This document shows, one piece after another, positions 43,481-51,739 of a stretch of 64,000 nucleotides of DNA. The stretch covers positions 297,007 through 361,006 of the forward strand of contig NZ_WITI01000002.1 of assembly GCF_009601055.1 (NCBI RefSeq), in the 5' to 3' direction. This stretch comes from Lactococcus sp. dk101 (GTDB taxonomy: Bacteria > Bacillota > Bacilli > Lactobacillales > Streptococcaceae). The notes beneath the pieces were generated by a model that saw only the letters and a program-made list of their open reading frames with translations, was not told where the DNA came from and searched no databases. Every line of letters begins with the position of its first letter. Position 1 is the stretch's first letter. A program made the position numbers and the translations under genes.

Positions 43481-44557
43481 ATGAGCAAGAGACTCCTAAT
43501 CTTAGAAGACGGCACTGTATTTGAAGGCGAAGCCATTGGTGCAAATAACGAAGTGACTGGCGAACTGGTCTTTAATACTGGCATGTCAGGCTATCAAGAG
43601 TCAATCACAGACCAGTCCTACAATGGACAAATCCTGATGTTTACCTATCCTTTGATCGGAAATTATGGGGTCAATCGGGATGACTTTGAGTCTATCCGAC
43701 CGACCTGTAAAGCTGTCGTTGTCCATGAAGCAGCGCGCCGCCCCTCAAACTGGCGCAGTCAGATGAGTTTGGACGAATTTTTGAAATCAAAAAATATTCC
43801 AGGCATTAGCGGACTTGATACGCGTGCTTTGACAAAAATTGTCCGTGAACATGGCACCATGAAAGCAAGTCTTGTCAGTGCTGACGATGAACGCGATCAT
43901 CAGTTGAGTCAGTTGACCGCAACGGTCTTGCCTATCAATCAAGTCAAGACCAGCTCGACCATGACCCCTTACCCATCGCCAAATATGGGACGTAAGATTG
44001 TGGTGGTTGATTTTGGATTGAAACACTCAATTTTGCGAGAACTCTCAAAACGTCAATGTGATGTGACAGTGGTTCCTTTTGACACAACAGCAGAAGAAAT
44101 CCTCAGCATGCACCCAGATGGTGTCATGTTGACCAATGGGCCTGGCGACCCAACCGATGTGCCAGAAGCCTTGCTTATGATCCGAGGGATTTTAGGTAAA
44201 GTGCCAATCTTTGGAATTTGTCTTGGCCATCAACTTTTGAGCCTTGCTTGTGGGGCAACAACTTACAAGATGAAATTTGGCCATCGTGGCTTTAACCATG
44301 CGGTTCGTGAGATTGCGACTGGACGGATTGATTTCACGTCGCAAAATCACGGCTATGCGGTTTCCAGAGAAAATCTGCCCGCCAGCTTGATGATTACCCA
44401 CGAAGAAATCAACGACCACTCGGTTGAAGGCATCAGACACCGTTCACACCCTGCCTTTTCAGTCCAATTTCACCCAGACGCAGCACCTGGCCCACATGAT
44501 GCCAGTTATCTCTTTGATGATTTCATCGACTTGATGGACAGCTTCAACAAAGCCTAA
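43481..44557 (+). CDS. carA: carbamoyl-phosphate synthase small subunit
   Basis: A 358-residue glutaminase subunit. The N-terminal domain includes [17 protein letters not shown] near residue 29. The class I amidotransferase domain has the nucleophile Cys in [15 protein letters not shown] near 243 and the His-Glu pair near 330. It supplies ammonia to CarB, which is not in the window. Separate carA/carB locations are known in lactococci. It ends the operon with a strong terminator. Confidence 0.95.
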   Translation: MSKRLLILEDGTVFEGEAIGANNEVTGELVFNTGMSGYQESITDQSYNGQILMFTYPLIGNYGVNRDDFESIRPTCKAVVVHEAARRPSNWRSQMSLDEFLKSKNIPGISGLDTRALTKIVREHGTMKASLVSADDERDHQLSQLTATVLPINQVKTSSTMTPYPSPNMGRKIVVVDFGLKHSILRELSKRQCDVTVVPFDTTAEEILSMHPDGVMLTNGPGDPTDVPEALLMIRGILGKVPIFGICLGHQLLSLACGATTYKMKFGHRGFNHAVREIATGRIDFTSQNHGYAVSRENLPASLMITHEEINDHSVEGIRHRSHPAFSVQFHPDAAPGPHDASYLFDDFIDLMDSFNKA

Positions 44558-44564
44558 ACGAATG

Positions 44565-44594
44565 AAAACCTGTCAGTAAAGACAGGTTTTTTTG
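44565..44594 (+). terminator. intrinsic terminator after carA
   Basis: Stem AAAACCTGTC/GACAGGTTTT with loop AGTAAA and seven T. The TGTCAG...GACA arms resemble a 12/14 variant of the iterated palindrome. Confidence 0.9.
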
Positions 44595-44672
44595 TTTGCT
44601 AAATCACTCAATCTAGCTATTTCAGTGAAAATAAAGCATAATGGTGCTGATTATAGAATACGGAGGCTTGAT

Positions 44673-45244
44673 ATGTTAACGGATAGACAGGAAAACTTTG
44701 TAAAACGTATGAAGGCATTGACTGGGTCAAATGTGCCTGTCAGTGCTGACGAACAACAGATTGTGTTGAGCGCGCTTAGCTTGATAGAGACTGACTGGGA
44801 GTTCAAGCCAGTCATCAACCAAATGAACCTCTCCCTTAGAAAACTCAGCGAGAGCCAAGGCTTGAGTCCACAGGTTGAAAGAGTAGTTCAGGACTTGGTT
44901 GCTGCCTATGGTCAACCAGATGAAAGCATCACTTTAGCAGAAAGTAAAAAGCCAAAAGATTGGAAAAATGCTGATCCAGATAAGGTGTATGTAGGTTCGC
45001 CATTTATTTATTTTAGTCAAAATTGGGTAAGTCGTAATGGCAAAACCGAACAAGAACCCTTTTGGAAGCCTCTCGTAGGATTGATTTTTATGGCAATCAA
45101 TTTCTTCCTTTTTTTCTTCACGGCATTTCCAAGCTGGTTGTACGCACCGTCGGTCAAGTTGGTTTTTGGACAATCCTTATTATCTATTTGATAGCTATCT
45201 TACTTTGGTTCATCTTAACAGGAAATACAAAAAAAGGACAGTGA
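44673..45244 (+). CDS. membrane protein of unknown function with a -1 frameshift at a slippery T run
   Basis: The ATG follows CGGAGG. In the zero frame the protein ends after 172 residues in an odd tail (TAFPSWLYAPSV...). At 45110-45116 the sequence is T TTT TTC in the correct phase for -1 slippage. After the slip the protein would run to 190 residues as FFLHGISKLVV and then GFWTILIIYLIAILLWFILT, a second membrane helix matching the first (PLVGLIFMAINFFLFF). That reads as the ancestral C terminus. Either one T was lost from an eight-T run (or missed in sequencing), or frameshifting is programmed. The N-terminal 110 residues are soluble and unrecognised. Confidence 0.6.
44738..44751. repeat. 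iterated palindrome, 13/14 copy (centre TG)
   Basis: Core GTCAGTGCTGAC intact, inside the frameshifted membrane protein gene, read as Val-Ser-Ala-Asp. Similar core-intact copies: 13034, 18964, 19262, 23488, 37578, 38913, 43873, 53097 and 57591. Confidence 0.8.
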
Positions 45245-45258
45245 TTGTCCTTTTTGAT
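45230..45258. terminator. bidirectional terminator between convergent genes
   Basis: Stem AAAAGGACA/TGTCCTTTT with a 5-nt loop, A tract before and T tract after. It serves the frameshifted gene and the MFS gene on the other strand. Confidence 0.85.
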
Positions 45259-45282
45259 TGTTGTCATTTGTGACTGTTTTTT

Positions 45283-46449
45283 TTAATGTTTTTTGCCGTG
45301 TGAGAAATAATAACCAATAGTGATTAAAACGACCAGAATGGCACAGAGGTAGAACATCATGCGATATCCAACAAGTGGCATAATCACACCCATCAAGATT
45401 GGACCTAAGCCAACACCCATGTCCAAGAAACCAAAGAATGTTGATGTTGAAACACCGACGCGGTCTTGTCCACCTTCACGAATGGCGATTGCTTGCGCAA
45501 ATGGTGGGAATGAACCGTAACCAAGCCCGATGAAGACAGCAGCTAGAAGAAGCATCCAACTTGATTGAGATAAACCAACAAGTACTAAACCGAGGGCAAA
45601 GAAAATAAAGGTTGGGTACATAACGAAGTTATCGCCTTTAGTATCGAAGAGACGACCAGTCAATGGACGTGAAACTAGGATTGCTACAGCGTAAACCACG
45701 AAGAAAATAGACCCTGCACTGACCAAATCAATGGCAACAGTGTAGCTGTTCATAAAGGACAAGATACTTGAGTAAGCTGCACCAACCAATAAACCAATGA
45801 TTGAAATTGGCATGGCTTTAATTTCAAATAAACTTGAGAAAGTCAACGGTTGTTTTTCCTTTTCAACAGGAAGAACAATACTTGCTGGGATTTTAATCAA
45901 TGCCGCAGCAATCACGCAAAGAACACTCAAAACAACAGTCAAATGTAAAATAAGTGAGAAACCGTATTTAGCATAAAGGATCATTGATAAGAATGGGCCA
46001 AGTGCTGAAGAGAGGGTGATGGATAAGGCAAAATAACCAATCCCTTCACCACGGCGGCTGACAGGAACGATTTCACCTGCAAAGGTACCCGTCGCAGTCG
46101 CTGCCATCCCAAATCCAATCCCGTGAAGAATACGGATAATAACAAGAATAGAAGCGTCATTGACAACATAGTAAGCCAAACTAAAAATGAAATAAACAGC
46201 TAAACCAATCACCATGGCTTTTTTAATACCTAAACGGTTGATGTTTCTTCCCATCCAGAGACGTCCAAAGAAACCACCAAAAATAAAAATCCCAGATAAT
46301 AATCCAGCAAGTGAAGCAGAAGCATTCATTTTTGTCATTGACATACTTCCGATAACGATCGTTAATAGATAGAAACCAAAATATATTGCAAAGTTGAGGC
46401 CCATATTTGTTACGAAAGGGGCAGTCCAAAGTTTTTCTTTTTTATTCAT
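45283..46449 (-). CDS. major facilitator superfamily transporter
   Basis: A 388-residue MFS protein with 12 predicted helices. The loop 2-3 motif A appears as GRLWMGRNINRLGIKK near residue 62, and a second copy as SRPLTGRLFDTKGDN near 259. Such drug/sugar/metabolite exporters cannot be assigned a substrate from sequence. It is transcribed against its neighbours and probably has its own promoter in the 277-bp gap shared with rpmE. An AGAGG lies 15 bp before the ATG, rather far for efficient initiation. Confidence 0.85.
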   Translation of the reverse strand: MNKKEKLWTAPFVTNMGLNFAIYFGFYLLTIVIGSMSMTKMNASASLAGLLSGIFIFGGFFGRLWMGRNINRLGIKKAMVIGLAVYFIFSLAYYVVNDASILVIIRILHGIGFGMAATATGTFAGEIVPVSRRGEGIGYFALSITLSSALGPFLSMILYAKYGFSLILHLTVVLSVLCVIAAALIKIPASIVLPVEKEKQPLTFSSLFEIKAMPISIIGLLVGAAYSSILSFMNSYTVAIDLVSAGSIFFVVYAVAILVSRPLTGRLFDTKGDNFVMYPTFIFFALGLVLVGLSQSSWMLLLAAVFIGLGYGSFPPFAQAIAIREGGQDRVGVSTSTFFGFLDMGVGLGPILMGVIMPLVGYRMMFYLCAILVVLITIGYYFSHGKKH

Positions 46450-46635
46450 GTTTTAAAAAAATAATCCTCTTTTCCTAATAAATTAAACACAATTCTTAAT
46501 TATACTATAAACAATAGTTAAAGTAAAACAAAAGTAACTGAAAAAATAAAATAATAGTTTAATTGAAAAAAATAAAGTGAAAAAATGAAATGAATATTAT
46601 GTCAAGAAAAAAACTTGACAGATGGAATTTAATAC

Positions 46636-46664
46636 TTGAAAAATGCAGTTGAATTTGCTAGAAT
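46636..46664 (+). promoter_or_regulatory. rpmE promoter
   Basis: TTGAAA and TAGAAT with 17-bp spacing plus a TGC extended -10. The start near 46671 leaves a leader of about 55 nt. Confidence 0.75.
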
Positions 46665-46682
46665 AGATAAGTATTCGTACAA

Positions 46683-46707
46683 CTTTGGTTTGGCAAACAG
46701 ACCAAGG
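46683..46707 (+). promoter_or_regulatory. hairpin in the rpmE leader (possible L31 autoregulatory site)
   Basis: CTTTGGT/ACCAAGG (one G-U) around an 11-nt loop, lying just before the AAAGGAAA ribosome site. Ribosomal protein L31 leaders of Firmicutes are known autogenous sites. Assignment here is by position only. Confidence 0.4.
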
Positions 46708-46726
46708 CAGAAAGGAAATTTCTAAA

Positions 46727-46966
46727 ATGAAAAACGGAATCCATCCAAAATACCAAGAAGTTGTCTTCATGGACACTACTACTGGTTTCAAATTCTTGTC
46801 AGGTTCAACTAAATCTTCTAAAGAAACAGTTGAATTCGAAGGGAACACTTATCCATTGATCCGTGTTGAAACTTCATCTGATTCACACCCATTCTACACT
46901 GGTAAAGCAAAATTCCAAGCTGCAGATGGACGTATCGCAAAATTCAACAAGAAATATGGAAAATAA
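46727..46966 (+). CDS. rpmE: ribosomal protein L31 type B
   Basis: A 79-residue L31 of the zinc-independent (C-minus) type: [20 protein letters not shown] at the start, [10 protein letters not shown] near residue 58 and FNKKYGK at the end, with no CxxC pairs. It belongs to the large ribosomal subunit near the central protuberance. The ATG after AAAGGAAA gives the standard length; an earlier in-frame start falls in the leader hairpin. Monocistronic with its own promoter and terminator. Confidence 0.93.
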   Translation: MKNGIHPKYQEVVFMDTTTGFKFLSGSTKSSKETVEFEGNTYPLIRVETSSDSHPFYTGKAKFQAADGRIAKFNKKYGK

Positions 46967-46993
46967 AAAACAGCGAAAGCTGTTTTTATTTTT
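46965..46993 (+). terminator. intrinsic terminator after rpmE
   Basis: Stem AAAAACAGC/GCTGTTTTT with a GAAA tetraloop. Confidence 0.88.
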
Positions 46994-47131
46994 GCGATGG
47001 ATTAAAATAAGATAAAAGTTTAAGAAATAAATAATGAAATTTTGATAAATTATAATAATTCACTTATTTCTAGCGAAAATATTTTGAAAGTTATTAAAAA
47101 TAGGTTAAAATAAGCATAAGGAGATGTTACA

Positions 47132-47665
47132 ATGAAGTGGTCAATCAACGAGATACAAAAGAAAAAAATTATTGAATTTAAGGAAGCCTTAGATTTAACT
47201 GCCAACCTGAAAGCACGTTCGTCTGAAATTTTGGACGCCGAACCCGTTCAAGTGACTGGTCAAGTTGCTTATGATGACGGGCTTTATCTGCTCGATTATG
47301 AATTGCAAACCGTTTTGACCTTGCCTTCATCACGAAGCCTCAAACCAGTTTCATTTCCAATGACGGTTTTTGTAAATGAAGTTTTCTCGTCTGTTGAGAA
47401 TCTTAAAGGGGATGTAGAATTTGTTGATGCAGATCTCATTATTCCCTTAGAAAAAGATTTGATTTCATGTGATGAGTCTGTTGAAGATAACATTTTATTG
47501 GAAATTCCTTTGCAAATTTTGGCTGAAGATGAGCAGTCAGATACTGATTTGCCAACTGGAAAATTCTGGTCTGTCATTAGTGAGGATTCATACGAAGCCA
47601 AAAAAGCTGAACAAAAGGAAGAGAAGAAATCACCATTTGCCAGTTTGGACGGTCTGTTTGATTAA
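47132..47665 (+). CDS. yceD: YceD/DUF177 family protein
   Basis: A 177-residue DUF177 (23S rRNA accumulation protein YceD-like) member. The middle, VQVTGQVAYDDGLYLLDYEL near residue 42, and the ISCDESVEDNILLEIPLQIL segment near 112 fit the family, but no Cys-rich motif is complete. The C terminus ends ASLDGLFD, the usual family ending. YceD is tied to 23S rRNA and often stands before rpmF; here rpmF is absent and a two-component pair follows. A TTGAAA/TAAAAT promoter lies about 25 bp upstream. Confidence 0.85.
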   Translation: MKWSINEIQKKKIIEFKEALDLTANLKARSSEILDAEPVQVTGQVAYDDGLYLLDYELQTVLTLPSSRSLKPVSFPMTVFVNEVFSSVENLKGDVEFVDADLIIPLEKDLISCDESVEDNILLEIPLQILAEDEQSDTDLPTGKFWSVISEDSYEAKKAEQKEEKKSPFASLDGLFD

Positions 47666-47803
47666 AAAGGCATAAAAAGTAATCTAATTATTACTTTATG
47701 AGTGAAAAATTAGAGAAAAATGAGTAAAAAATTCGCTTTAATCTAAAAATTATACTATAATAAGGTATAAGCTTTATGATTGATAGAACATAAGGAGAAA
47801 AAC

Positions 47804-48499
47804 ATGGCCCAAAAGAAAATTTTAATCATCGAAGATGAAAAAAATCTTGCTCGCTTTGTTTCACTTGAGCTTGAACACGAAGGTTATCTGACAGAAATCA
47901 AAGAAAACGGACGTTTGGGGCTTGACAGTGCATTATCAAGAGACTATGACTTAGTTTTACTTGATTTGATGCTGCCCGAATTAGACGGTTTCGAAGTGGC
48001 TCGTCGTCTTCGCAAAGACAAGGACACTCCAATTATCATGATGACTGCGCGTGATTCTACTATGGATCGTGTTGCTGGCCTTGACATTGGAGCTGATGAT
48101 TATATAACAAAACCATTTGCCATCGAAGAATTACTTGCACGTGTGCGTGCTTTCTTCCGTCGTGAAGAACATGCTCATCAAGCTGAAGAAGCAGCAAATA
48201 CTTCTTTTCGTGACTTGGTCATTGATAAAACCAATCGCACCGTTCATCGTGGGAAAAAAGTCATTGATTTGACGCGTCGTGAATACGATTTGCTCTTAAC
48301 CTTGATGAAAAATACGGGAGATGTGGTAACCAGGGAACATTTGGTTTCTGAGGTTTGGGGCTATGAAGAAGGCACTGAAACCAACGTTGTTGATGTCTAT
48401 ATCCGTTATCTACGCAACAAGATTGATGTAGAAGGCAGAGAAAGTTATATTCAAACGGTTCGTGGCCTAGGTTATGTCATGCGGGATCGGACAAAATAA
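47804..48499 (+). CDS. covR: CovR/CsrR-like OmpR-family response regulator
   Basis: A 231-residue regulator. The receiver domain has EDEKNLARFVSLELEHEGY, the phospho-Asp in VLLDLMLPELDGFEV near residue 53, the Thr in MMTARDS and Lys in ITKPFAIEELLAR. A winged-helix OmpR domain ends with VRGLGYVMR. The sequence is very close in pattern to streptococcal CovR, a regulator of capsule and surface proteins, fitting the EPS and adhesin genes in this window. The ATG follows AAGGAG. Its kinase partner gene is separated by an unusual 203-bp gap. Confidence 0.9.
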   Translation: MAQKKILIIEDEKNLARFVSLELEHEGYLTEIKENGRLGLDSALSRDYDLVLLDLMLPELDGFEVARRLRKDKDTPIIMMTARDSTMDRVAGLDIGADDYITKPFAIEELLARVRAFFRREEHAHQAEEAANTSFRDLVIDKTNRTVHRGKKVIDLTRREYDLLLTLMKNTGDVVTREHLVSEVWGYEEGTETNVVDVYIRYLRNKIDVEGRESYIQTVRGLGYVMRDRTK

Positions 48500-48515
48500 T
48501 AGGAAAAGTTCATTT

Positions 48516-48541
48516 AAATTCTGTCAGTACTGACAGAATTT
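48516..48541. terminator. 26-bp perfect palindrome after covR, containing the iterated palindrome
   Basis: Arms AAATTCTGTCAGT/ACTGACAGAATTT are fully complementary with no loop bases left unpaired in DNA. The centre is an exact TGTCAGTACTGACA (48522-48535). TTTTCTC follows the arm, so as RNA it can end covR transcription. Confidence 0.8.
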
Positions 48542-48549
48542 TCTCAATT

Positions 48550-48690
48550 CTATACTAGACTAACTTTAAAATCGTTCAGATTTTATTAGTTAGTCTGCAA
48601 ATGACTGCCCTTGGAGCGGTGAGCGAACAAGGAAAGCTGCGCTAGCAGCTTAACTAAAAAGCGAACTACTTTTTAGTTAGTGCAGTATAG
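48550..48690. mobile_element. 141-bp MITE-like element with 16-bp terminal inverted repeats between covR and covS
   Basis: The ends CTATACTAGACTAACT (48550-48565) and, reversed, CTATACTGCACTAACT (48675-48690) match at 14 of 16 positions. Inside are hairpins GACTAAC/GTTAGTC with TAAAATC/GATTTTA (48558-48595), AAGCTGC/GCAGCTT (48634-48651) and an 11-bp TAACTAAAAAG/CTTTTTAGTTA (48651-48679). ACTGC/GCAGT closes the last part. There is no ORF and no clear target-site duplication. It may be a non-autonomous mobile element or a structured RNA. Its right end supplies part of the covS ribosome site. Confidence 0.6.
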
Positions 48691-48702
48691 GTGTGTAATA
48701 AA

Positions 48703-50187
48703 ATGATTAAAATGAGAAGTTTATTCAAAAAAGAAATCAAAAAAGTCAAAGAAAATCCTGTCCGGCGAAGCATTCTTTTACGTTGGGCTTTTGTCAATAC
48801 TGTTTTTTGCTTTATTGTCTTTACCGTTTTTTCTGTTTTCATTTATCAGATTACTATCAACACTTATATTAGCGAGGAAAAATCAGGAATTATTGCGGCT
48901 GTTGAACGCGTTGAAGCAGCCTTGAGCAAATCTGACACAGCCCTCGGCATTCAAAATTTGCACAATTATATCAATTTTAATTCCAACGATATTGGCAATA
49001 TTTCGGCAGACAGTCCGCAGAGTTTGAATAGTATGATTGGGCATCGACGGGCCTTTTATATTTACGACAATGAGCAAAAGCTCATCTATTCGACAGCAAA
49101 AACGTCGCTCCCACTTCAATCTGGCGATGAAAATGAAATTCAAGAAATTCATGGCTCGACACCTGGCTATGTTATCAAACGGCAAATCATTTCTCAGTCC
49201 ACAGGACAGGCGATTGGTTATGTGCAAGCTTATTATGACATCAGTTTTTACTACAATATTAACCGTCAGTTGATGATTGCCTTAACCATTATGGAAGTCT
49301 TGGTTTTAATTCTGTCACAAATTATTGGATTTTACATGGTTTCACGCTTCATGGCACCGCTTGAAAAATTGCATAAAGCCATGAAAAAAGTGGCCAGTTC
49401 GCCAGAAATTGCATATCAACCCATCGAAATTCATACCAATGATGAAATCGAAGATTTAGCAGAAGTTTACAATGAAATCATGGAAAAGGCTCACCGTTAT
49501 TTTGAACAGCAGAGACGTTTGGTTTCAGACGTGTCGCATGAATTGCGGACACCGCTAGCCGTTCTCGATGGACACATCAATATGCTCAATCGCTGGGGTA
49601 AGAACGACCCAGAAATTTTAGACGAGTCTTTGCAAGCCAGCCGAGAAGAAATCATTCGCATGAAATCCATGCTGGAAGAAATGCTTGCTCTGTCGCGTTT
49701 TGAAAATGATGAACTGGACCTTGAAAACATGGACACCAGTCTTCTAAAAGTCTGTCAAATGACCTTGAAGAATTTCCAACTGATTCATGAAGATTTTGAT
49801 TTGACTTTGGATAATCAACTCAAAGGGGAAGGTCGTGCTAAAATTCATGACAATCACTATGAACAAGGCATTTTGATCCTCTTAGACAATGCAGCCAAAT
49901 ATTCACCAGGTCAAGAAAAGGAAATCACCATTACACTTTCTGAAGATGAAAAATTCATCATCACAAGTGTGTCTGACAAAGGCATGGGAATTGGCGCGGA
50001 TGATTTGGAGCATGTCTTTGAGCGTTTCTTCAGAGCTGACAAAGCAAGAAGCAGACAAATTGGTGGAACGGGACTTGGTTTATCCATTATTAGCCAGCTT
50101 GCGAAAAATTATAAGGGAGAAGTTGAGGTAAGTTCGGAGCTCGGATATGGCTCATGCTTTACGCTCAAAATTCCCAAAGTGAAATAA
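48703..50187 (+). CDS. covS: CovS/CsrS-like sensor histidine kinase
   Basis: A 494-residue membrane kinase with a transmembrane helix near residues 27-50, an extracellular sensor of about 140 residues, a second helix near 190-213, and HAMP to about 265. HisKA has SDVSHELRTPLAVLDGH near 276. The ATPase domain has DNAAKYSPG near 390 and GGTGLGLSII near 464. It would phosphorylate the CovR-like regulator. The ATG was chosen because AGGTG (48689-48693) lies 9 bp upstream. Initiation at a GTG touching the element end, or at a later ATG, is possible. Confidence 0.88.
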   Translation: MIKMRSLFKKEIKKVKENPVRRSILLRWAFVNTVFCFIVFTVFSVFIYQITINTYISEEKSGIIAAVERVEAALSKSDTALGIQNLHNYINFNSNDIGNISADSPQSLNSMIGHRRAFYIYDNEQKLIYSTAKTSLPLQSGDENEIQEIHGSTPGYVIKRQIISQSTGQAIGYVQAYYDISFYYNINRQLMIALTIMEVLVLILSQIIGFYMVSRFMAPLEKLHKAMKKVASSPEIAYQPIEIHTNDEIEDLAEVYNEIMEKAHRYFEQQRRLVSDVSHELRTPLAVLDGHINMLNRWGKNDPEILDESLQASREEIIRMKSMLEEMLALSRFENDELDLENMDTSLLKVCQMTLKNFQLIHEDFDLTLDNQLKGEGRAKIHDNHYEQGILILLDNAAKYSPGQEKEITITLSEDEKFIITSVSDKGMGIGADDLEHVFERFFRADKARSRQIGGTGLGLSIISQLAKNYKGEVEVSSELGYGSCFTLKIPKVK

Positions 50188-50209
50188 AACTGTCTTTGGA
50201 CAGTTTTTT
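50186..50209 (+). terminator. intrinsic terminator after covS
   Basis: Stem AAAACTGTC/GACAGTTTT with loop TTTG and six T, overlapping the stop codon. Confidence 0.85.
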
Positions 50210-50263
50210 CTGACTTCATTTGTGTGGCTTGTATGTTGAACTATTGAAAAAAAAGCGAATTCG

Positions 50264-50370
50264 CGGTAAAATAGAAGAGTTAAAGTTGGACAAGACTACC
50301 TTGTTTTGACTTTAAAAATTTAAAAGTCTTGGCATTCTGCCAACTTCTTAGGGGAAGTTAGAAATCTAAC
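50264..50370 (+). promoter_or_regulatory. structured murD leader with a hairpin between ribosome site and start codon
   Basis: A TAAAAT -10 near 50266 is followed by complementary arms AAGTTGG/CCAACTT, AAGACT/AGTCTT and TTGGCA/TGCCAA. The Shine-Dalgarno AGGGG (50350-50354) is 16 bp from the ATG, too far in line. The hairpin GTTAG/CTAAC (50357-50370) occupies exactly that spacer and would shorten it. Confidence 0.5.
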
Positions 50371-51723
50371 ATGAAAAAAATAACAACTTTTGAAAACAAA
50401 AAAGTCTTGGTTCTTGGTTTAGCAAAATCAGGAATGGCCGCAGCACGCCTGCTTTTTAAATTAGGTGCAATCGTTACGGTTAACGACTTCAAGCCATTTG
50501 ACGAAAATATTGAAGCACAAGAACTTCTCGAAGAAGGAATAAAAGTCATCACAGGTGGACATCCTGTTGAACTCTTAGATGAAGAATTTGAATTGATGGT
50601 CAAAAATCCGGGCATTCGCTATGACAATCCAATGGTTGTCCGTGCGCTCGAATTGAACATGCCTGTCCTAACTGAAATCGAATTGGCTTATCTGGTTTCA
50701 GAAGCGCCAATCATCGGGATTACGGGGACAAATGGAAAAACAACGACAACCACTTTGATTGCCGGCATTTTGAATGCGGACGGTCAATCTGCAAAACTCG
50801 CCGGGAATATTGGATTTCCTGCCTCAACAGTGGCGTCAGAAGCTGTCAGTACTGACACCATTGTCATGGAGACATCAAGTTTCCAACTGATGGGCGTGGA
50901 TCAATTCCGTCCTAAAATTGCAGTGATTACCAATATTTATTCAACACATTTGGATTATCACGGCACGCAAGCCAATTATGAAGCAGCCAAATGGAACTTA
51001 CAAAACAAGATGGACGCTTCAGACATTTTGATTTTGAATTTCAATCAAGACAAAATGAAAAAATATGCCCAAAAAACGAAAGCAACCGTTATGCCATTCT
51101 CGACAAAAGAAGTGACAGACGGCGCTTATGCCCTTGATGGTAAGATTTATTTCAAAGGCGAATACATCATGGAAACCGCAGATTTATCATTGCCTGGTGA
51201 CCATAATGTTGAAAATGCCTTGGCTGCAATCAGTGTGGCTAAACTTCGTGGCGCAAGTAATGAAGCCATTCTATCAGTACTGACAACTTTTGAAGGTGTT
51301 CGTCACCGTTTGCAATTTTTGGGAACGGCTCATGGACGTCGTGCTTATAATGATACAGAAGCGACCAATATTTTGGCGGCGAAAAAAGCTTTGACTGGTT
51401 TTGATAATCGTAAACTTTGGTTGTTTGCCGGTGGTCTTGACCGCGGTAACGAATTTGACGAACTTGAAGAAGCATTGGTAGGCTTGAAAGGCCTTGTCCT
51501 GATGGGCGAAACCATTCCTAAATTCCGCAAGATCGCTGAAAAATTGGACATTCCATATATTGAAACAGAAAATGTTGTGACTGGTTTGAATGAAATTTTC
51601 CCTAAAACTGAAGCAGGAGATACCATTTTATTGAGTCCTGCTTGTGCAAGTTGGGATCAATATAAGAATGCTGAACAACGTGGGGATCTCTTTATTGATG
51701 CCTTTGAAGCACTCAAAAAATAA
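50371..51723 (+). CDS. murD: UDP-N-acetylmuramoyl-L-alanine:D-glutamate ligase
   Basis: A 450-residue Mur ligase that adds D-Glu to the peptidoglycan precursor in the cytoplasm. The N domain starts [19 protein letters not shown]. The ATP loop [17 protein letters not shown] lies near residue 112, [10 protein letters not shown] near 190, and the C domain has [18 protein letters not shown] near 412. It heads the murD-murG-divIB cluster. Two palindrome copies (one exact) lie within it. Confidence 0.95.
   Translation: MKKITTFENKKVLVLGLAKSGMAAARLLFKLGAIVTVNDFKPFDENIEAQELLEEGIKVITGGHPVELLDEEFELMVKNPGIRYDNPMVVRALELNMPVLTEIELAYLVSEAPIIGITGTNGKTTTTTLIAGILNADGQSAKLAGNIGFPASTVASEAVSTDTIVMETSSFQLMGVDQFRPKIAVITNIYSTHLDYHGTQANYEAAKWNLQNKMDASDILILNFNQDKMKKYAQKTKATVMPFSTKEVTDGAYALDGKIYFKGEYIMETADLSLPGDHNVENALAAISVAKLRGASNEAILSVLTTFEGVRHRLQFLGTAHGRRAYNDTEATNILAAKKALTGFDNRKLWLFAGGLDRGNEFDELEEALVGLKGLVLMGETIPKFRKIAEKLDIPYIETENVVTGLNEIFPKTEAGDTILLSPACASWDQYKNAEQRGDLFIDAFEALKK
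50844..50857. repeat. iterated palindrome, exact copy (centre TA)
   Basis: Inside murD, read as Val-Ser-Thr-Asp. A 13/14 copy at 51272 is read as Leu-Ser-Val-Leu-Thr. Confidence 0.85.
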
Positions 51724-51739
51724 GGTAGGGGAGTTTTAA

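Noticed and set aside
45062..45244. A separate 60-residue gene at the end of the frameshifted membrane protein gene
   Set aside because: It has no ribosome site and its useful part is the helix that continues the upstream protein after a -1 shift.
47676..47698. AAAGTAAT/ATTACTTT inverted repeat after yceD as a terminator
   Set aside because: The stem is pure A-T apart from one pair and no T tract follows.
48604..48686. Cloverleaf-like folding of about 83 nt between covR and covS, resembling a tRNA
   Set aside because: No T-loop consensus, no proper anticodon arm and no 7-bp acceptor stem. The arms fit a MITE-like or other structured element better.
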